Assembly (NCBI RefSeq): GCF_030646165.1
Contig: NZ_JAUTDO010000008.1
Span: 62,001 to 126,000 of the forward strand
DNA length: 64,000 nt
Origin: Conexibacter sp. CPCC 206217
GTDB taxonomy: Bacteria; Actinomycetota; Thermoleophilia; Solirubrobacterales; Solirubrobacteraceae
Reading direction: 5' to 3'
Positions 51,155-59,968 of the stretch are shown piece after piece; position 1 is the stretch's first letter; every line of letters begins with the position of its first letter. The notes under the pieces were generated by a model that saw only the letters and a program-made list of their open reading frames with translations, searched no databases and was not told the DNA's origin. Made by a program: the position numbers and the translations under genes.

Positions 51155-52504
51155 ATGAAGGAATCGGGGACGCCCCGTCCTCGTCGCCCGGAGCCGATCG
51201 GGTGGGGGACGGTCGAGACTCTCGGGGGGCGCGCTCAGACGATTGCGAAGGGATGGCTGCTGCTGTTGCTCGAGCGTGCTCCGCTCGACGCGGTCGGCAC
51301 GCTCCCCGCTGCGACGCTCGCGGCCGAGGGGCCGGCGCTGTGCGCCGCCGTCGCGCGCGGCCTCGGTTCCGACCTCGAACTGGACCGGCTGCGCCCGTCC
51401 GGCGACCTCGCCCCGCTCGTGCGCCGCATCGGCCCGCTCAGCGGCGCCGCCGACGCCGCCGCGACGATCGCCGCCGTCGACGCCCTGCGCGCCTGTCTCT
51501 GGGTCGCCGCGCTCGACGCGCGCGCGGGCACACGCGAGGCCGGCGCCGTCGGCGCGCTCGCAGAGCGGCTGGCGGAGGTCACGGCGGTCGTGATGGGGAC
51601 GGCGCTGAGCGAGGCGGCGGTGGCCGCCGATGCGCCTCCGACGCCGCGCGGCGCCGAGCCGCCGCAAGCCGCGCCGCCGCGCGCGGAGCCGGCCGACCAC
51701 GCCGCGCCGCTGCAGGCCGCGCCGTCGCGGGCGGAGCCGCCGCGCGCGGAGCCGGCCGACGCCGGCGAGCCCGACCCGGAGCGGTCGTCGTACGAGCTGA
51801 CGCCAGCTCCCCACGAGCGCGCGGCCGACGCCCGCAACGGCGCCGTGCAGCCGGACTGGGTTCGCTCCGAGCGGGAGGCCGACGTCGACCTCGACGTCGA
51901 AGAGCGGGACGAGGCCCGCGGCGCGCACGCGTCCGTCACGCCGCTGCCCGAACGGCCCGCGATCGACCCGCGCGAGGGGCCGGCGGCGGCGATGGACGAC
52001 TCGGACCTGTGGATCGCGACGCTGGAGCGGCACATCGACCGCTGCCAGCGCGAGGGCGGCGGACTCGCGCTGCTGCGCGTCGAGCTGGTCGACGGCGAGC
52101 GCGTCGCCGCGAGCGCCCCGGAGGGGCAGGCGCACGTGCCGTACGGCCGGCTCGCGCAGGCGATCCGCAGGGCGATCCGCCGACAGGATCTCGTCGCCTC
52201 CGACCATCAGGGCCGCGCCTGGGTGATCGCGCCCGCCGTCGGCCGCGCGGGCGCGCTCGCGCTCGCCGAGCGGATCGGCACCGGCGTCGAGGAGGGCGAG
52301 GCGTGGCACGGCGCGCCGCTGGCGGCGACGATCGGCTTCGCCGTCTACGGCGAGGACGGCCGCGACGCCGCGACGCTGATCGACCGCGCCGAGGAGGCGA
52401 TGCTGGCCGCGAACGCCGCCGGCGCCCGCATCGGCGAAGCGATCCCGCAGCCCGAGGGCGCCGAGAACGACCCGAACCGCCCGGGCCCGCGGCTCGTGCG
52501 CTGA
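51155..52504 (+). CDS. Protein with degenerate C-terminal GGDEF-like domain
   Basis: A 449-residue cytosolic protein. The N-terminal ~150 residues are helical and of no known family. Residues about 155-210 are a Pro/Ala/Glu-rich linker with repeated RAEP units, and about 210-285 are charged. Residues about 290-430 resemble a GGDEF domain in layout (LARVELVDGE-like strand, YGRLAQAIRRAIRRQDLVA, ATIGFAVYGEDGRDAATLIDRAEEAMLAANAAG). The signature place reads HQGRAW, without the catalytic acids, so it cannot make cyclic di-GMP in the normal way and may serve as a binding or interaction domain. Confidence 0.75.
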   Translation: MKESGTPRPRRPEPIGWGTVETLGGRAQTIAKGWLLLLLERAPLDAVGTLPAATLAAEGPALCAAVARGLGSDLELDRLRPSGDLAPLVRRIGPLSGAADAAATIAAVDALRACLWVAALDARAGTREAGAVGALAERLAEVTAVVMGTALSEAAVAADAPPTPRGAEPPQAAPPRAEPADHAAPLQAAPSRAEPPRAEPADAGEPDPERSSYELTPAPHERAADARNGAVQPDWVRSEREADVDLDVEERDEARGAHASVTPLPERPAIDPREGPAAAMDDSDLWIATLERHIDRCQREGGGLALLRVELVDGERVAASAPEGQAHVPYGRLAQAIRRAIRRQDLVASDHQGRAWVIAPAVGRAGALALAERIGTGVEEGEAWHGAPLAATIGFAVYGEDGRDAATLIDRAEEAMLAANAAGARIGEAIPQPEGAENDPNRPGPRLVR

Positions 52505-52567
52505 GCGTCGATGCGACGAAACCGGCGCTCTGCGCGTGCCGGATCGTGGATGGCGGGCGCGACCTGA

Positions 52568-52602
52568 CCGAGCCGACAGGGAGGGAGTCCCACGAGGCTC
52601 GG
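52568..52602. terminator. Hairpin between convergent genes
   Basis: CCGAGCC (52568-52574) pairs with GGCTCGG (52596-52602), with GGGAGGGAGTCCC in the loop able to pair inside. It lies in the 130-base gap before the RlpA-like gene. Nothing else is seen there. Confidence 0.5.
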
Positions 52603-52634
52603 CGGATCGTGTCCGGCGCCGCGAGGCGGTGCGC

Positions 52635-53420
52635 TCAGAGCGCCGGCGCCTGGAAGGGCGTCTTGAGCTTCGGGACCGTGGTGACCGTGAGGGCGCCGAC
52701 GGTGATCAGGCCGTCGAGGCCGCCGAGCGCCTTGTGCGTCGCCTTCGTCAGGTCCCAGGTGCGGCCGTCGATGAACGGGCCGCGGTCGATCACCGGGGCG
52801 ACGATCTTCTTGCCGTGGTAGTACAGCTCGACCTGCGTGCCGCACGGCAGCGTCTTGTTCGCGACGCCGATCGTGGTCTTCGTCAGTCTGACGCCGCAGG
52901 CGGTCTTGGAGCCGCCGTTGGAGCTCGGCGCGTACCAGCTCGCGAGTCCCGGCCGGTAGACGGTCACGGCGACCTGCGGCGCGCTGCCGGTGGAGCGCGT
53001 GGCGGTCGTCGCGGCGACCGCGCGCAGTTGCTGGGCGCCGAGCGTTCTCGGGCGCCAGGCGGCGGCGAAGGTGCCGTCCTGGTCGATCGTCGCGGTCGCG
53101 ACCGGCGCCCATGTCGCGAGCTTGGGGTCGAGCGCCTCGATCGAGACGCTGCCGAGGTTCGCCGGGGCGAGGCCCGTGACGGTCGCGCGCTGCTTCAGCA
53201 GCGCGGCGGCCTTCGAGCTGATCGTGATCCCGTTTGCGCTGGCGGTCGCGACCGGCGTGCCGATCGCCAGCGTCGCGCCGGTCGGCGCGCTCGCGTCGGC
53301 GGACAGCTGGTCGGGGTCGGCTGAGGCGCCGCCCGTCGCCGCGATGGCGGGGGTGGACGCGAAGGCGGCCGCGAGCATGGCGGCAGCAGCGATGGCGACA
53401 GGGCGACGACGAAGGCTCAT
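52635..53420 (-). CDS. Secreted RlpA-like (double-psi beta-barrel) protein
   Basis: A 261-residue exported protein. A signal peptide (1-30, cleavage near AIAATG) is followed by an all-beta region (about 45-155) and a C-terminal double-psi barrel (about 160-261) with ASWYAPSSNGGSKTACG, LPCGTQVELYYHGKKI and PVIDRGPFIDGRTWDLT. These are the RlpA hallmarks, including the conserved Asp of DRGP. RlpA proteins bind or cut peptidoglycan glycan strands at septa. ATG 53420 is chosen by the signal peptide; upstream sequence is the riboswitch leader. Confidence 0.9.
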   Translation of the reverse strand: MSLRRRPVAIAAAAMLAAAFASTPAIAATGGASADPDQLSADASAPTGATLAIGTPVATASANGITISSKAAALLKQRATVTGLAPANLGSVSIEALDPKLATWAPVATATIDQDGTFAAAWRPRTLGAQQLRAVAATTATRSTGSAPQVAVTVYRPGLASWYAPSSNGGSKTACGVRLTKTTIGVANKTLPCGTQVELYYHGKKIVAPVIDRGPFIDGRTWDLTKATHKALGGLDGLITVGALTVTTVPKLKTPFQAPAL

Positions 53421-53429
53421 AGATGGGTT

Positions 53430-53590
53430 GCCGGTGCCTACGAGGTGAGCTGTCGGGCTCGCGACGCCAGCAAGGCGCGCCGCTACGGTCCGGACTGCGA
53501 CCGATTCGCCCCCGCGAGCCGAGGCTCGCAATGGGTCCCCCGTCGACGCTGCGCAGGACGTAGCGTCGTTCGGCGTGGCGGCGGGAACTG
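53430..53590 (-). promoter_or_regulatory. Candidate cyclic-di-AMP riboswitch (ydaO/yuaA type) upstream of the RlpA-like gene
   Basis: Read on the minus strand, the leader shows GGGGGACCCA (about 53542-53533), GGGGCGAATCGG (about 53512-53501), and the conserved 3' block CGAGCCCGACAGCTCACC then TCGTAGGC (about 53461-53435), ending 15 bases before the RlpA ATG. These are the main ydaO blocks in the right order and spacing. The 5' block is less clear than in the leader at 36085. RlpA-type wall genes are among the known targets of this riboswitch class in actinobacteria. Confidence 0.8.
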
Positions 53591-53816
53591 TACAGAACAC
53601 TGCCCGGGAAGCGCGCTCGGCGGGCGGGGCTGGCGCGTGAAACATCGCACCGGGAACAGGCGCGCTCAAGCGCCGTCGTGCCCGGCCGATCATCTGAACG
53701 AATCCGTCGCGAAACTTGAAACGTTGCGCGACGTTCTGCGTAGTAGGTAGTGGAGTTCGACGCGCGCACCGACGCCCGACTGCCGGGCAGGCCCTTCCCC
53801 CACTGGCGCCGACGCT

Positions 53817-53846
53817 TTGACTCTGCAAATGCGAAGTAGCTAGACT
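53817..53846 (+). promoter_or_regulatory. Candidate housekeeping promoter of the sigma factor gene
   Basis: TTGACT (53817-53822), 18 bases, TAGACT (53841-53846). It predicts a leader of about 105 bases before the ATG at 53957. The sequence between 53591 and 53816 shows nothing further that I can support. Confidence 0.5.
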
Positions 53847-53956
53847 CCTGGCCATGTTTGGATGGCGGTGGTGCGCGCTTCTTGCGCGCATCCGCGTCTG
53901 ATGATCGCGCCGACGGCCGGAGTTGGGGTGGCGCACGCGACGAGAAACGGAACCAG

Positions 53957-55060
<1,104 letters not shown>

Positions 55061-55090
55061 CCCGCTCTTCCCGGTCGCTCCGTTTCTCAG

Positions 55091-55120
55091 AAGGGCCCCG
55101 GTTCGCCGGGGCCCTTCGTC
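55091..55120 (+). terminator. Intrinsic terminator after the sigma factor gene
   Basis: AAGGGCCCCGG pairs perfectly with CCGGGGCCCTT (55091-55116) around a tight TTCG-containing loop, then CGTCGTTC. It also faces the end of the convergent gene at 55123. Confidence 0.85.
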
Positions 55121-55122
55121 GT

Positions 55123-55860
55123 TCAGGCGCCGCTGCGCAGCTTGACGATCGCCTGCGAGCCGGGGGCGAGCGGGAAGCCCGGCAGCAACGCCCGCGCCCA
55201 GGCGACGCCGGGGCGGCCCTCGACGTGGTCGGCGAGGTCGGCGAGGCCGGCCAGCAGCGCGACGCTCGGGGCGATCTGGACGCCGGCGGCGTTGGGGCCG
55301 TCGTCGTCGCCGAGCAGGCCGTCGGCCAGCAGTTGATCGACGTGGTCAAGCGCCGCCGGCAGTTGCTCCAGCGCGGCGCGCGCGCCCCTCTCGGTGCCGT
55401 CGGCTCTCGCCGCCATCGCGAAGGCGACCGGCAGGCTGACGGTCGCGGAGACCGCCGGCAGCGGCATCCCCGCGTGCTCGCGCATGAACCAGACGCGCGT
55501 CGCGTGGTCGTGTGCGATCGCGTAGCGCGCGATGCTGCGCGGCAGGCCCTGGAAGACCGCCTCGCCCCACCGCTCCGCCTCCTCGACGGCGGCGCGCCGC
55601 CGCGGGTCGGCGGGGTAGAGCGACGGCTCCGGCACGAGCCGCTCCAGTTCCTGCACGATCTCCAGCGAGCCCTCGACGCGGCGGCCCTCGATCCGCGCGG
55701 AGGGGACGGTCCCTCTGCGGTAGCCGCGCGCCCACAGCAGCGCCGGATGCATGCCCGCCGGGAGGTTGACGATCCGCGGCTCGAGGCGCTTGCGCTCGAA
55801 CGCCAGCCGCGCGCTCCAGCCGGGGTTGGAGATATCCATCGTGTAGAGCGTCGCGTCCAT
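55123..55860 (-). CDS. Glutathione S-transferase-like protein
   Basis: A 245-residue protein. Its N-terminal ~85 residues have the thioredoxin-like GST pattern: ATLYTMDISNPGWSARLAFERKRLEPRIVNL, a short linker, then VPSARIEGRRVEGSLEIVQELERLVPEPSLYP with the cis-Pro (VPSA) and the acidic SLEIVQ-type turn. The remaining part is helical. The usual catalytic Ser/Cys position near residue 11-15 is not certain. Actinobacteria of this group may lack glutathione, so the thiol and function are open. Confidence 0.7.
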   Translation of the reverse strand: MDATLYTMDISNPGWSARLAFERKRLEPRIVNLPAGMHPALLWARGYRRGTVPSARIEGRRVEGSLEIVQELERLVPEPSLYPADPRRRAAVEEAERWGEAVFQGLPRSIARYAIAHDHATRVWFMREHAGMPLPAVSATVSLPVAFAMAARADGTERGARAALEQLPAALDHVDQLLADGLLGDDDGPNAAGVQIAPSVALLAGLADLADHVEGRPGVAWARALLPGFPLAPGSQAIVKLRSGA

Positions 55861-56093
55861 CTCGCGAACCTACCGTGCCGCGGCCGCTGTGGCGCCGATT
55901 CCTGGTGCGACGACCGTTCGAGACGATCGCCGGGGGTTGCGCCAGCGGATGGGGCCCGGGGCTTTCCCGCGACCTCAGACCTTCGGGATAGGGGAGATCT
56001 CCAGTTCTGCGTCGCTTGCTTGACGAACTCCGGCGCGACTGTTTCGCTGCGGTCCAGCCCTGCGCAACCGCCACCTCGAAAGGACCCGCCGCC

Positions 56094-56801
56094 GTGGAGA
56101 CGACGCTTGACCAGTTCGCCGAGACGACCTCGACCGAATCGTTCACGCTGCAGAACTCGAAGCTGCTGAAGGTGCGGCTGGAGTCGGTCACGATCCAGGC
56201 GAAGATCGGCTCGATGGTCGCCTACCAGGGCGACGTCACGTTCGAGCACGCCGGCTCGGGCGGGATGAGCCGGATGCTGAAGAAGGCCGTCTCGGGCGAG
56301 GGCGCGGAGTTGATGAAGGTGACCGGCCAGGGCGAGGTGTTCCTCGCCGACGCCGCGCAGGACATCCACCTGATCCACCTCGAAGACGACAAGATCACCT
56401 GCAACGGGCCACACGTGCTGGCGTTCGACGCCGGGATCGACTGGGACATCGAGCGCGTCAAGGACGCCGGCTCCGCGATCGCGGGCGGGATGTCGAACAT
56501 CGCGCTGAAGGGCACCGGCTGGGTCGCGATCGTGACCGACGGGCCGCCCCTGCGCCTCGACGTCGCAGCGGCACCGACGTTCGCCGACGCGCAGTCCGCG
56601 ATCCTCTGGTCTTCGGGCGTCTCGACGGCGGTCAAGACCGACGTCAACCTCAAGAGCCTGATCGGCAGATCGTCGGGAGAGACGCTGCAGATCGCCTTCG
56701 CGGGCGAGGGCTGGGTGCTGATCCAGCCGTCGGAGGGGATGGTCTCCGGCAACCCGCTCGCCGGGGCGGCCGGTGGCCTGTCGAAGATGCTGCGCGGCTG
56801 A
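56094..56801 (+). CDS. AIM24 family protein
   Basis: A 235-residue protein of the AIM24/TIGR00266 family, a beta-rich fold. GQGEVFLADAAQDIHLIHLEDDKITCNGPHVLAFD (about 78-112) is the typical block, preceded by a Gly-rich turn (HAGSGGMSRMLKK) and followed by GTGWVAIVTDGPP. A GTG start at 56094 after AAAGGA is preferred over an upstream ATG. The bacterial role is not known; relatives occur with membrane and stress genes. The 233-base gap upstream, shared with the divergent GST-like gene, shows no clear motif. Confidence 0.85.
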   Translation: METTLDQFAETTSTESFTLQNSKLLKVRLESVTIQAKIGSMVAYQGDVTFEHAGSGGMSRMLKKAVSGEGAELMKVTGQGEVFLADAAQDIHLIHLEDDKITCNGPHVLAFDAGIDWDIERVKDAGSAIAGGMSNIALKGTGWVAIVTDGPPLRLDVAAAPTFADAQSAILWSSGVSTAVKTDVNLKSLIGRSSGETLQIAFAGEGWVLIQPSEGMVSGNPLAGAAGGLSKMLRG

Positions 56802-56891
56802 GGGGCGAATCCGGCGATTCGGCGTCGCGACTGGCCGCGGCGCCGGCTGAGCCCACTTCAGTTCGTGAAGCGTTGCGGTATCCTCTGGCGT

Positions 56892-57287
56892 ATGGCGTAT
56901 GACGAGAACTGTCCGGTGTGCGCAACCGCCGAGATCGTCTGCGGCAAGTGGACGCTGCTGATCGTCCGCGACCTCGTCGAGGGCCGGCAGCGCTTCTGCG
57001 AGCTGGAGCGGTCGCTGCGCGGGATCAGCCCGCGCACGCTGTCGCTGCGACTGCGGGCGCTCGAAGAGGAGGGGATCGTCGCACGCGAGACCTTCCCCGA
57101 GGTCCCGCCGCGGGTCGAGTATGCGCTGACCGAGAAGGGCCGCGCGCTCGTGCCGCTGATCGAGGACATGCGCAGCTACGGACGGCTGTGGCTCGGGGCC
57201 GAGGGCGAGTGCACGCCGGCTCGCTCGGTCTCCGACGACGGTGACGACGCGTCGCTTGTCGTGCCCGCTTCGCCGGTTGCGGCGTAG
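56892..57287 (+). CDS. HxlR-family transcriptional regulator
   Basis: A 131-residue winged-helix regulator from ATG 56892 (MAYDENCPVC). CPVCATAEIVCGKWTLLIVRDLVEGRQRFCELERSLRGISPRTLSLRLRALEEEGIV is the standard HxlR domain, followed by RVEYALTEKGRALVPLI. The N-terminal Cys near residue 7 is the place where several members sense aldehydes, quinones or oxidants. An in-frame ATG nine codons upstream is possible. Its target is unknown, and no divergent neighbour exists. Confidence 0.9.
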   Translation: MAYDENCPVCATAEIVCGKWTLLIVRDLVEGRQRFCELERSLRGISPRTLSLRLRALEEEGIVARETFPEVPPRVEYALTEKGRALVPLIEDMRSYGRLWLGAEGECTPARSVSDDGDDASLVVPASPVAA

Positions 57288-57368
57288 CTGCGCGCTCGAG
57301 CGCGCCTGCTTGCTGCAAGCGTCCGTGCGTGTGAAGGAGCGGGACGCTCGGGCGGCGAACGCCTCTGC

Positions 57369-58622
57369 ATGCGCAATCGCACGCTCCACCAGTTGCTGCA
57401 GGCCTTCACCGAGGACTCGGGTCTGCAGCTGGCGGCGGAGACGGCGCGCGGGGCTGAGATCCCGTTCGAGGTGATCGAGGAGCCCGGTGCTCGCTCTGCC
57501 CTCTACTGCTACCGGCCGCTGACGGGCAACTTCATCCGCTCGCGGATGGGGATCCTCGACCGCCTGCCGACCTACCTGCCGGCGGCGCGGATGATCGCGA
57601 CGATCGACGGGATCGACGCGTACCTGCGCAAGCGCGGCGAGCCGCGGATCCCGCCGGACGACCGCGAGCGCGCCGACGCGGTCCTGCGCTCCTTCCTGTC
57701 CGCGGTGTATGCCGAGTCGAGCGAGTTCGGCTTCCAGCCCGAGCGCTTCGCGGCCGCCTACACGGAGCTGGAGACGGCGCTCTACGAGGGGCGTCAGGTC
57801 GCGCTCGTCGTCGCCCCGCTGTTCGGGCTGGCGCTGGAGTCCGACGACGTCCCGCTCGGTGAAGGGCTGTCGCTCGCGCGCGGGGAGAACATGCCCGACG
57901 TGCCGCCCGAGGCCGTCTGGTCGACGCCCGGCGAAGTCGAGCACGGCACGGTGCTGGCGGTCCTGACGCTGGAGGGCGACAAGCTCGCCGGCCCGCCGCT
58001 GACCGCCGCCCGCACCCGCTTTCGCAGGTTGCTGAGCGCGCTGCGGCTGTTCGACGACGGCTCCTACGCGCTCGGTCCGCTGGCGTGGGCGCGGCTCGAC
58101 GGCGGCCCGTGGCAGGTCGCCCCGCTGGGCGGCAGCGGTCGCGCGCGCGGCCGCTCGACGCTCGTGGTCGAGCAGGAGGACGAACTGCGCGCGTTCTGCA
58201 GCCTCGTCGCCCGCCGCACGCCGCGCGCCGGCGAGGTCGCGTGGGCGCTGAACCGCTTCGAGATGGCGCGTGAGCGGATCGCGCCGCTGGAGGCGCTGAC
58301 CGACGACCTGCTCGCGCTGCGCGCGCTGCTGGAGCCGGAGGGCCCCGACAGCGGCCGCCTCGCACAGCGCCTCGCGGTGATCTGCGCGCTGCCCGGCCAC
58401 CGCGCCGAGCTGGCCGAGCGGGTCGCCCGCGCGGTCACGCTGGAGCGGACCGTGATCGCCGGCCTCGCCCAGCCCGACGCGAACGCCGACGCGCTCTTCG
58501 ACGAGCTGTCCGGCAACCTCCGCGCCCTGCTGCGCGACATCCTCTGCGGCCACCTCGACTCCGACGTCCGCTCGCTCGCCGACGAACTGCTCGTCGAGGC
58601 CGCCGCCGAGACGGCCGCGTAG
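57369..58622 (+). CDS. Hypothetical protein, possibly ending in a HEPN-like helical domain
   Basis: A 417-residue cytosolic protein with no confident family. Residues 1-220 look like a mixed alpha/beta domain (IPFEVIEEPGARSALYCYRPL, GRQVALVVAPLFGLALE). Residues about 290-410 are helical, with a rhythm like Apea/HEPN-type domains (NRFEMARERIAPLEALTDDLLALRALLEPEG, RLAQRLAVICAL, LERTVIAGL, LRALLRDIL), but the usual R-x4-H RNase motif is not evident. ATG 57369 is the first start after the HxlR gene. The function is unknown. Confidence 0.75.
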   Translation: MRNRTLHQLLQAFTEDSGLQLAAETARGAEIPFEVIEEPGARSALYCYRPLTGNFIRSRMGILDRLPTYLPAARMIATIDGIDAYLRKRGEPRIPPDDRERADAVLRSFLSAVYAESSEFGFQPERFAAAYTELETALYEGRQVALVVAPLFGLALESDDVPLGEGLSLARGENMPDVPPEAVWSTPGEVEHGTVLAVLTLEGDKLAGPPLTAARTRFRRLLSALRLFDDGSYALGPLAWARLDGGPWQVAPLGGSGRARGRSTLVVEQEDELRAFCSLVARRTPRAGEVAWALNRFEMARERIAPLEALTDDLLALRALLEPEGPDSGRLAQRLAVICALPGHRAELAERVARAVTLERTVIAGLAQPDANADALFDELSGNLRALLRDILCGHLDSDVRSLADELLVEAAAETAA

Positions 58623-58729
58623 CCGCGGGCGGGTCCTGCGCACGCCCGCGCAGGGGAGGACCGACGGGCTACTGCTGCTCTACCGCAGCAAACTTGCGCT
58701 CCTCTTGACCGGCACGCGTGGTTGAGCCG

Positions 58730-59938
58730 TCATCGGTCCGCAGCGATCGCCCGCACGCGGAACAGCGGTACCGGATGGTCCACTCCGCGCAGGCGGCGGT
58801 TTGGCAGCGGCGACCACTGCCAGTGGTCGGCGGACGCCTGGGCTTCGACCGCCTCACGCGTCGCGCCGGCGGCGACCACCGTGCCGGGGCGGGCGATGCC
58901 GGTGATGCGGCTGGCGATGTTGACGGGGCTGCCGTACCAGTCGCCGGCGCGGCCGAGCACCTGACCGGTCGCCAGGCCGGCGCGCAGGCTGGGGAACTCC
59001 TCGCCCTCCGCCTCGGCGGCGCCGACCAGTTCCAGCGAGGTCTCCAGCAGCGCGTCCGGATCGGGTGAGACGAGCATCGCGGCGTCGCCGATCGTCTTCA
59101 CCAGCCGTACCGGCGGGCGGGCTGCGGCGACCTCGCCGGCCAGTTCGGTGAGTCGCCGCGCGACGGCGCCCAGCTCCTCCGCCGCGACGCGCTCGCCGAG
59201 CTTCGTGAAGCCTACGAGGTCGGCGAACGCGATCGACATCGTCACCGCGCCCAGCACCCCGCCGCGCGCCAGCTCCGCGCGCCCGACGACGTCGGTGCGC
59301 AGCTGGTCGCGCAGGTGCATGTTGAGGATGTGCTGCATCACGACGCCGAGCTGCGGGCCCAGCTCCGCGCTCGCGGTCGCGTAGCGCTCGCTCAGCTCGC
59401 GCTCGCCGATCCCCGGCTGCAGGAACGCGTCGCGCACGAGCGGCCGCAACGTCGCCGCCACGCGCGCGAGGCCCTCGCCGAGCACGCGCGCGACCTCGAG
59501 GATCCCCTCCTCCGGCAGCCCCGCGGCCTCGAACTCCTTCAGCCGCGCGGCCGCCTCCACGTCGCTCGCCGTCAGGACGCGGTCGTCCGGGCCGGGCCGG
59601 GGCAGGCCGAGCGCCTGGCGCAGCAGCAGCACCAGCTCCAGCGACACCCCCGCCGCCTGCGCGACCTCGCGCGGCGTGAACTCCTCGGTGCCGAGCATCC
59701 GCTCGACCTGCAGCAGCGCGAGCCGGTCCTCCGCGGCCGCCCGCCGCAGCTCGTCGAGCGTCACGCCCTCCGCCAGCAGCCGCTCCAGCAGCGCGACTCG
59801 CTCGGCGCGCTCGCGCGCGTCGTCGATCCCCTCCAGCAGCCCCTCAGCAGCGAAGTCCATTCCTTCGCGCAGCCTATCGCGATGCCCTGCGAGCGCACGC
59901 CGGCCGCGACCAGGTCCCGGCCTGCGCGACTGCGACAT
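58730..59938 (-). CDS. Class III adenylate/guanylate cyclase with N-terminal regulatory domain
   Basis: A 402-residue cytosolic cyclase. The catalytic domain (about 228-400) has metal Asp in FADLVGFTKLGE, substrate Lys and second metal Asp in VKTIGDAAML, and the transition-state Asn and Arg in GSPVNIASRI, so it should be active as a homodimer. The N-terminal ~200 residues are helical (LLERLLAEGVTLDELRRAAAEDRLALLQVERML) and resemble the autoinhibitory, pH-sensing domain of mycobacterial Rv1264-type cyclases. ATG 59938 has GAGG seven bases ahead; ATG 59860 is an alternative. Confidence 0.9.
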   Translation of the reverse strand: MSQSRRPGPGRGRRALAGHRDRLREGMDFAAEGLLEGIDDARERAERVALLERLLAEGVTLDELRRAAAEDRLALLQVERMLGTEEFTPREVAQAAGVSLELVLLLRQALGLPRPGPDDRVLTASDVEAAARLKEFEAAGLPEEGILEVARVLGEGLARVAATLRPLVRDAFLQPGIGERELSERYATASAELGPQLGVVMQHILNMHLRDQLRTDVVGRAELARGGVLGAVTMSIAFADLVGFTKLGERVAAEELGAVARRLTELAGEVAAARPPVRLVKTIGDAAMLVSPDPDALLETSLELVGAAEAEGEEFPSLRAGLATGQVLGRAGDWYGSPVNIASRITGIARPGTVVAAGATREAVEAQASADHWQWSPLPNRRLRGVDHPVPLFRVRAIAADR

Positions 59939-59956
59939 AGCGCGACCTCGAAGAAC

Positions 59957-59962
59957 TATAAT
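59957..59962 (+). promoter_or_regulatory. Consensus -10 element (TATAAT) directly before a start codon
   Basis: TATAAT at 59957-59962 ends six bases before the ATG at 59969. Transcription normally begins about seven bases after the element, that is at or next to the A of the ATG, so the mRNA would be leaderless. The -35 area (about 59934-59939, GACATA) is weak, and no ribosome site is present. Confidence 0.7.
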
Positions 59963-59968
59963 CTGGTA

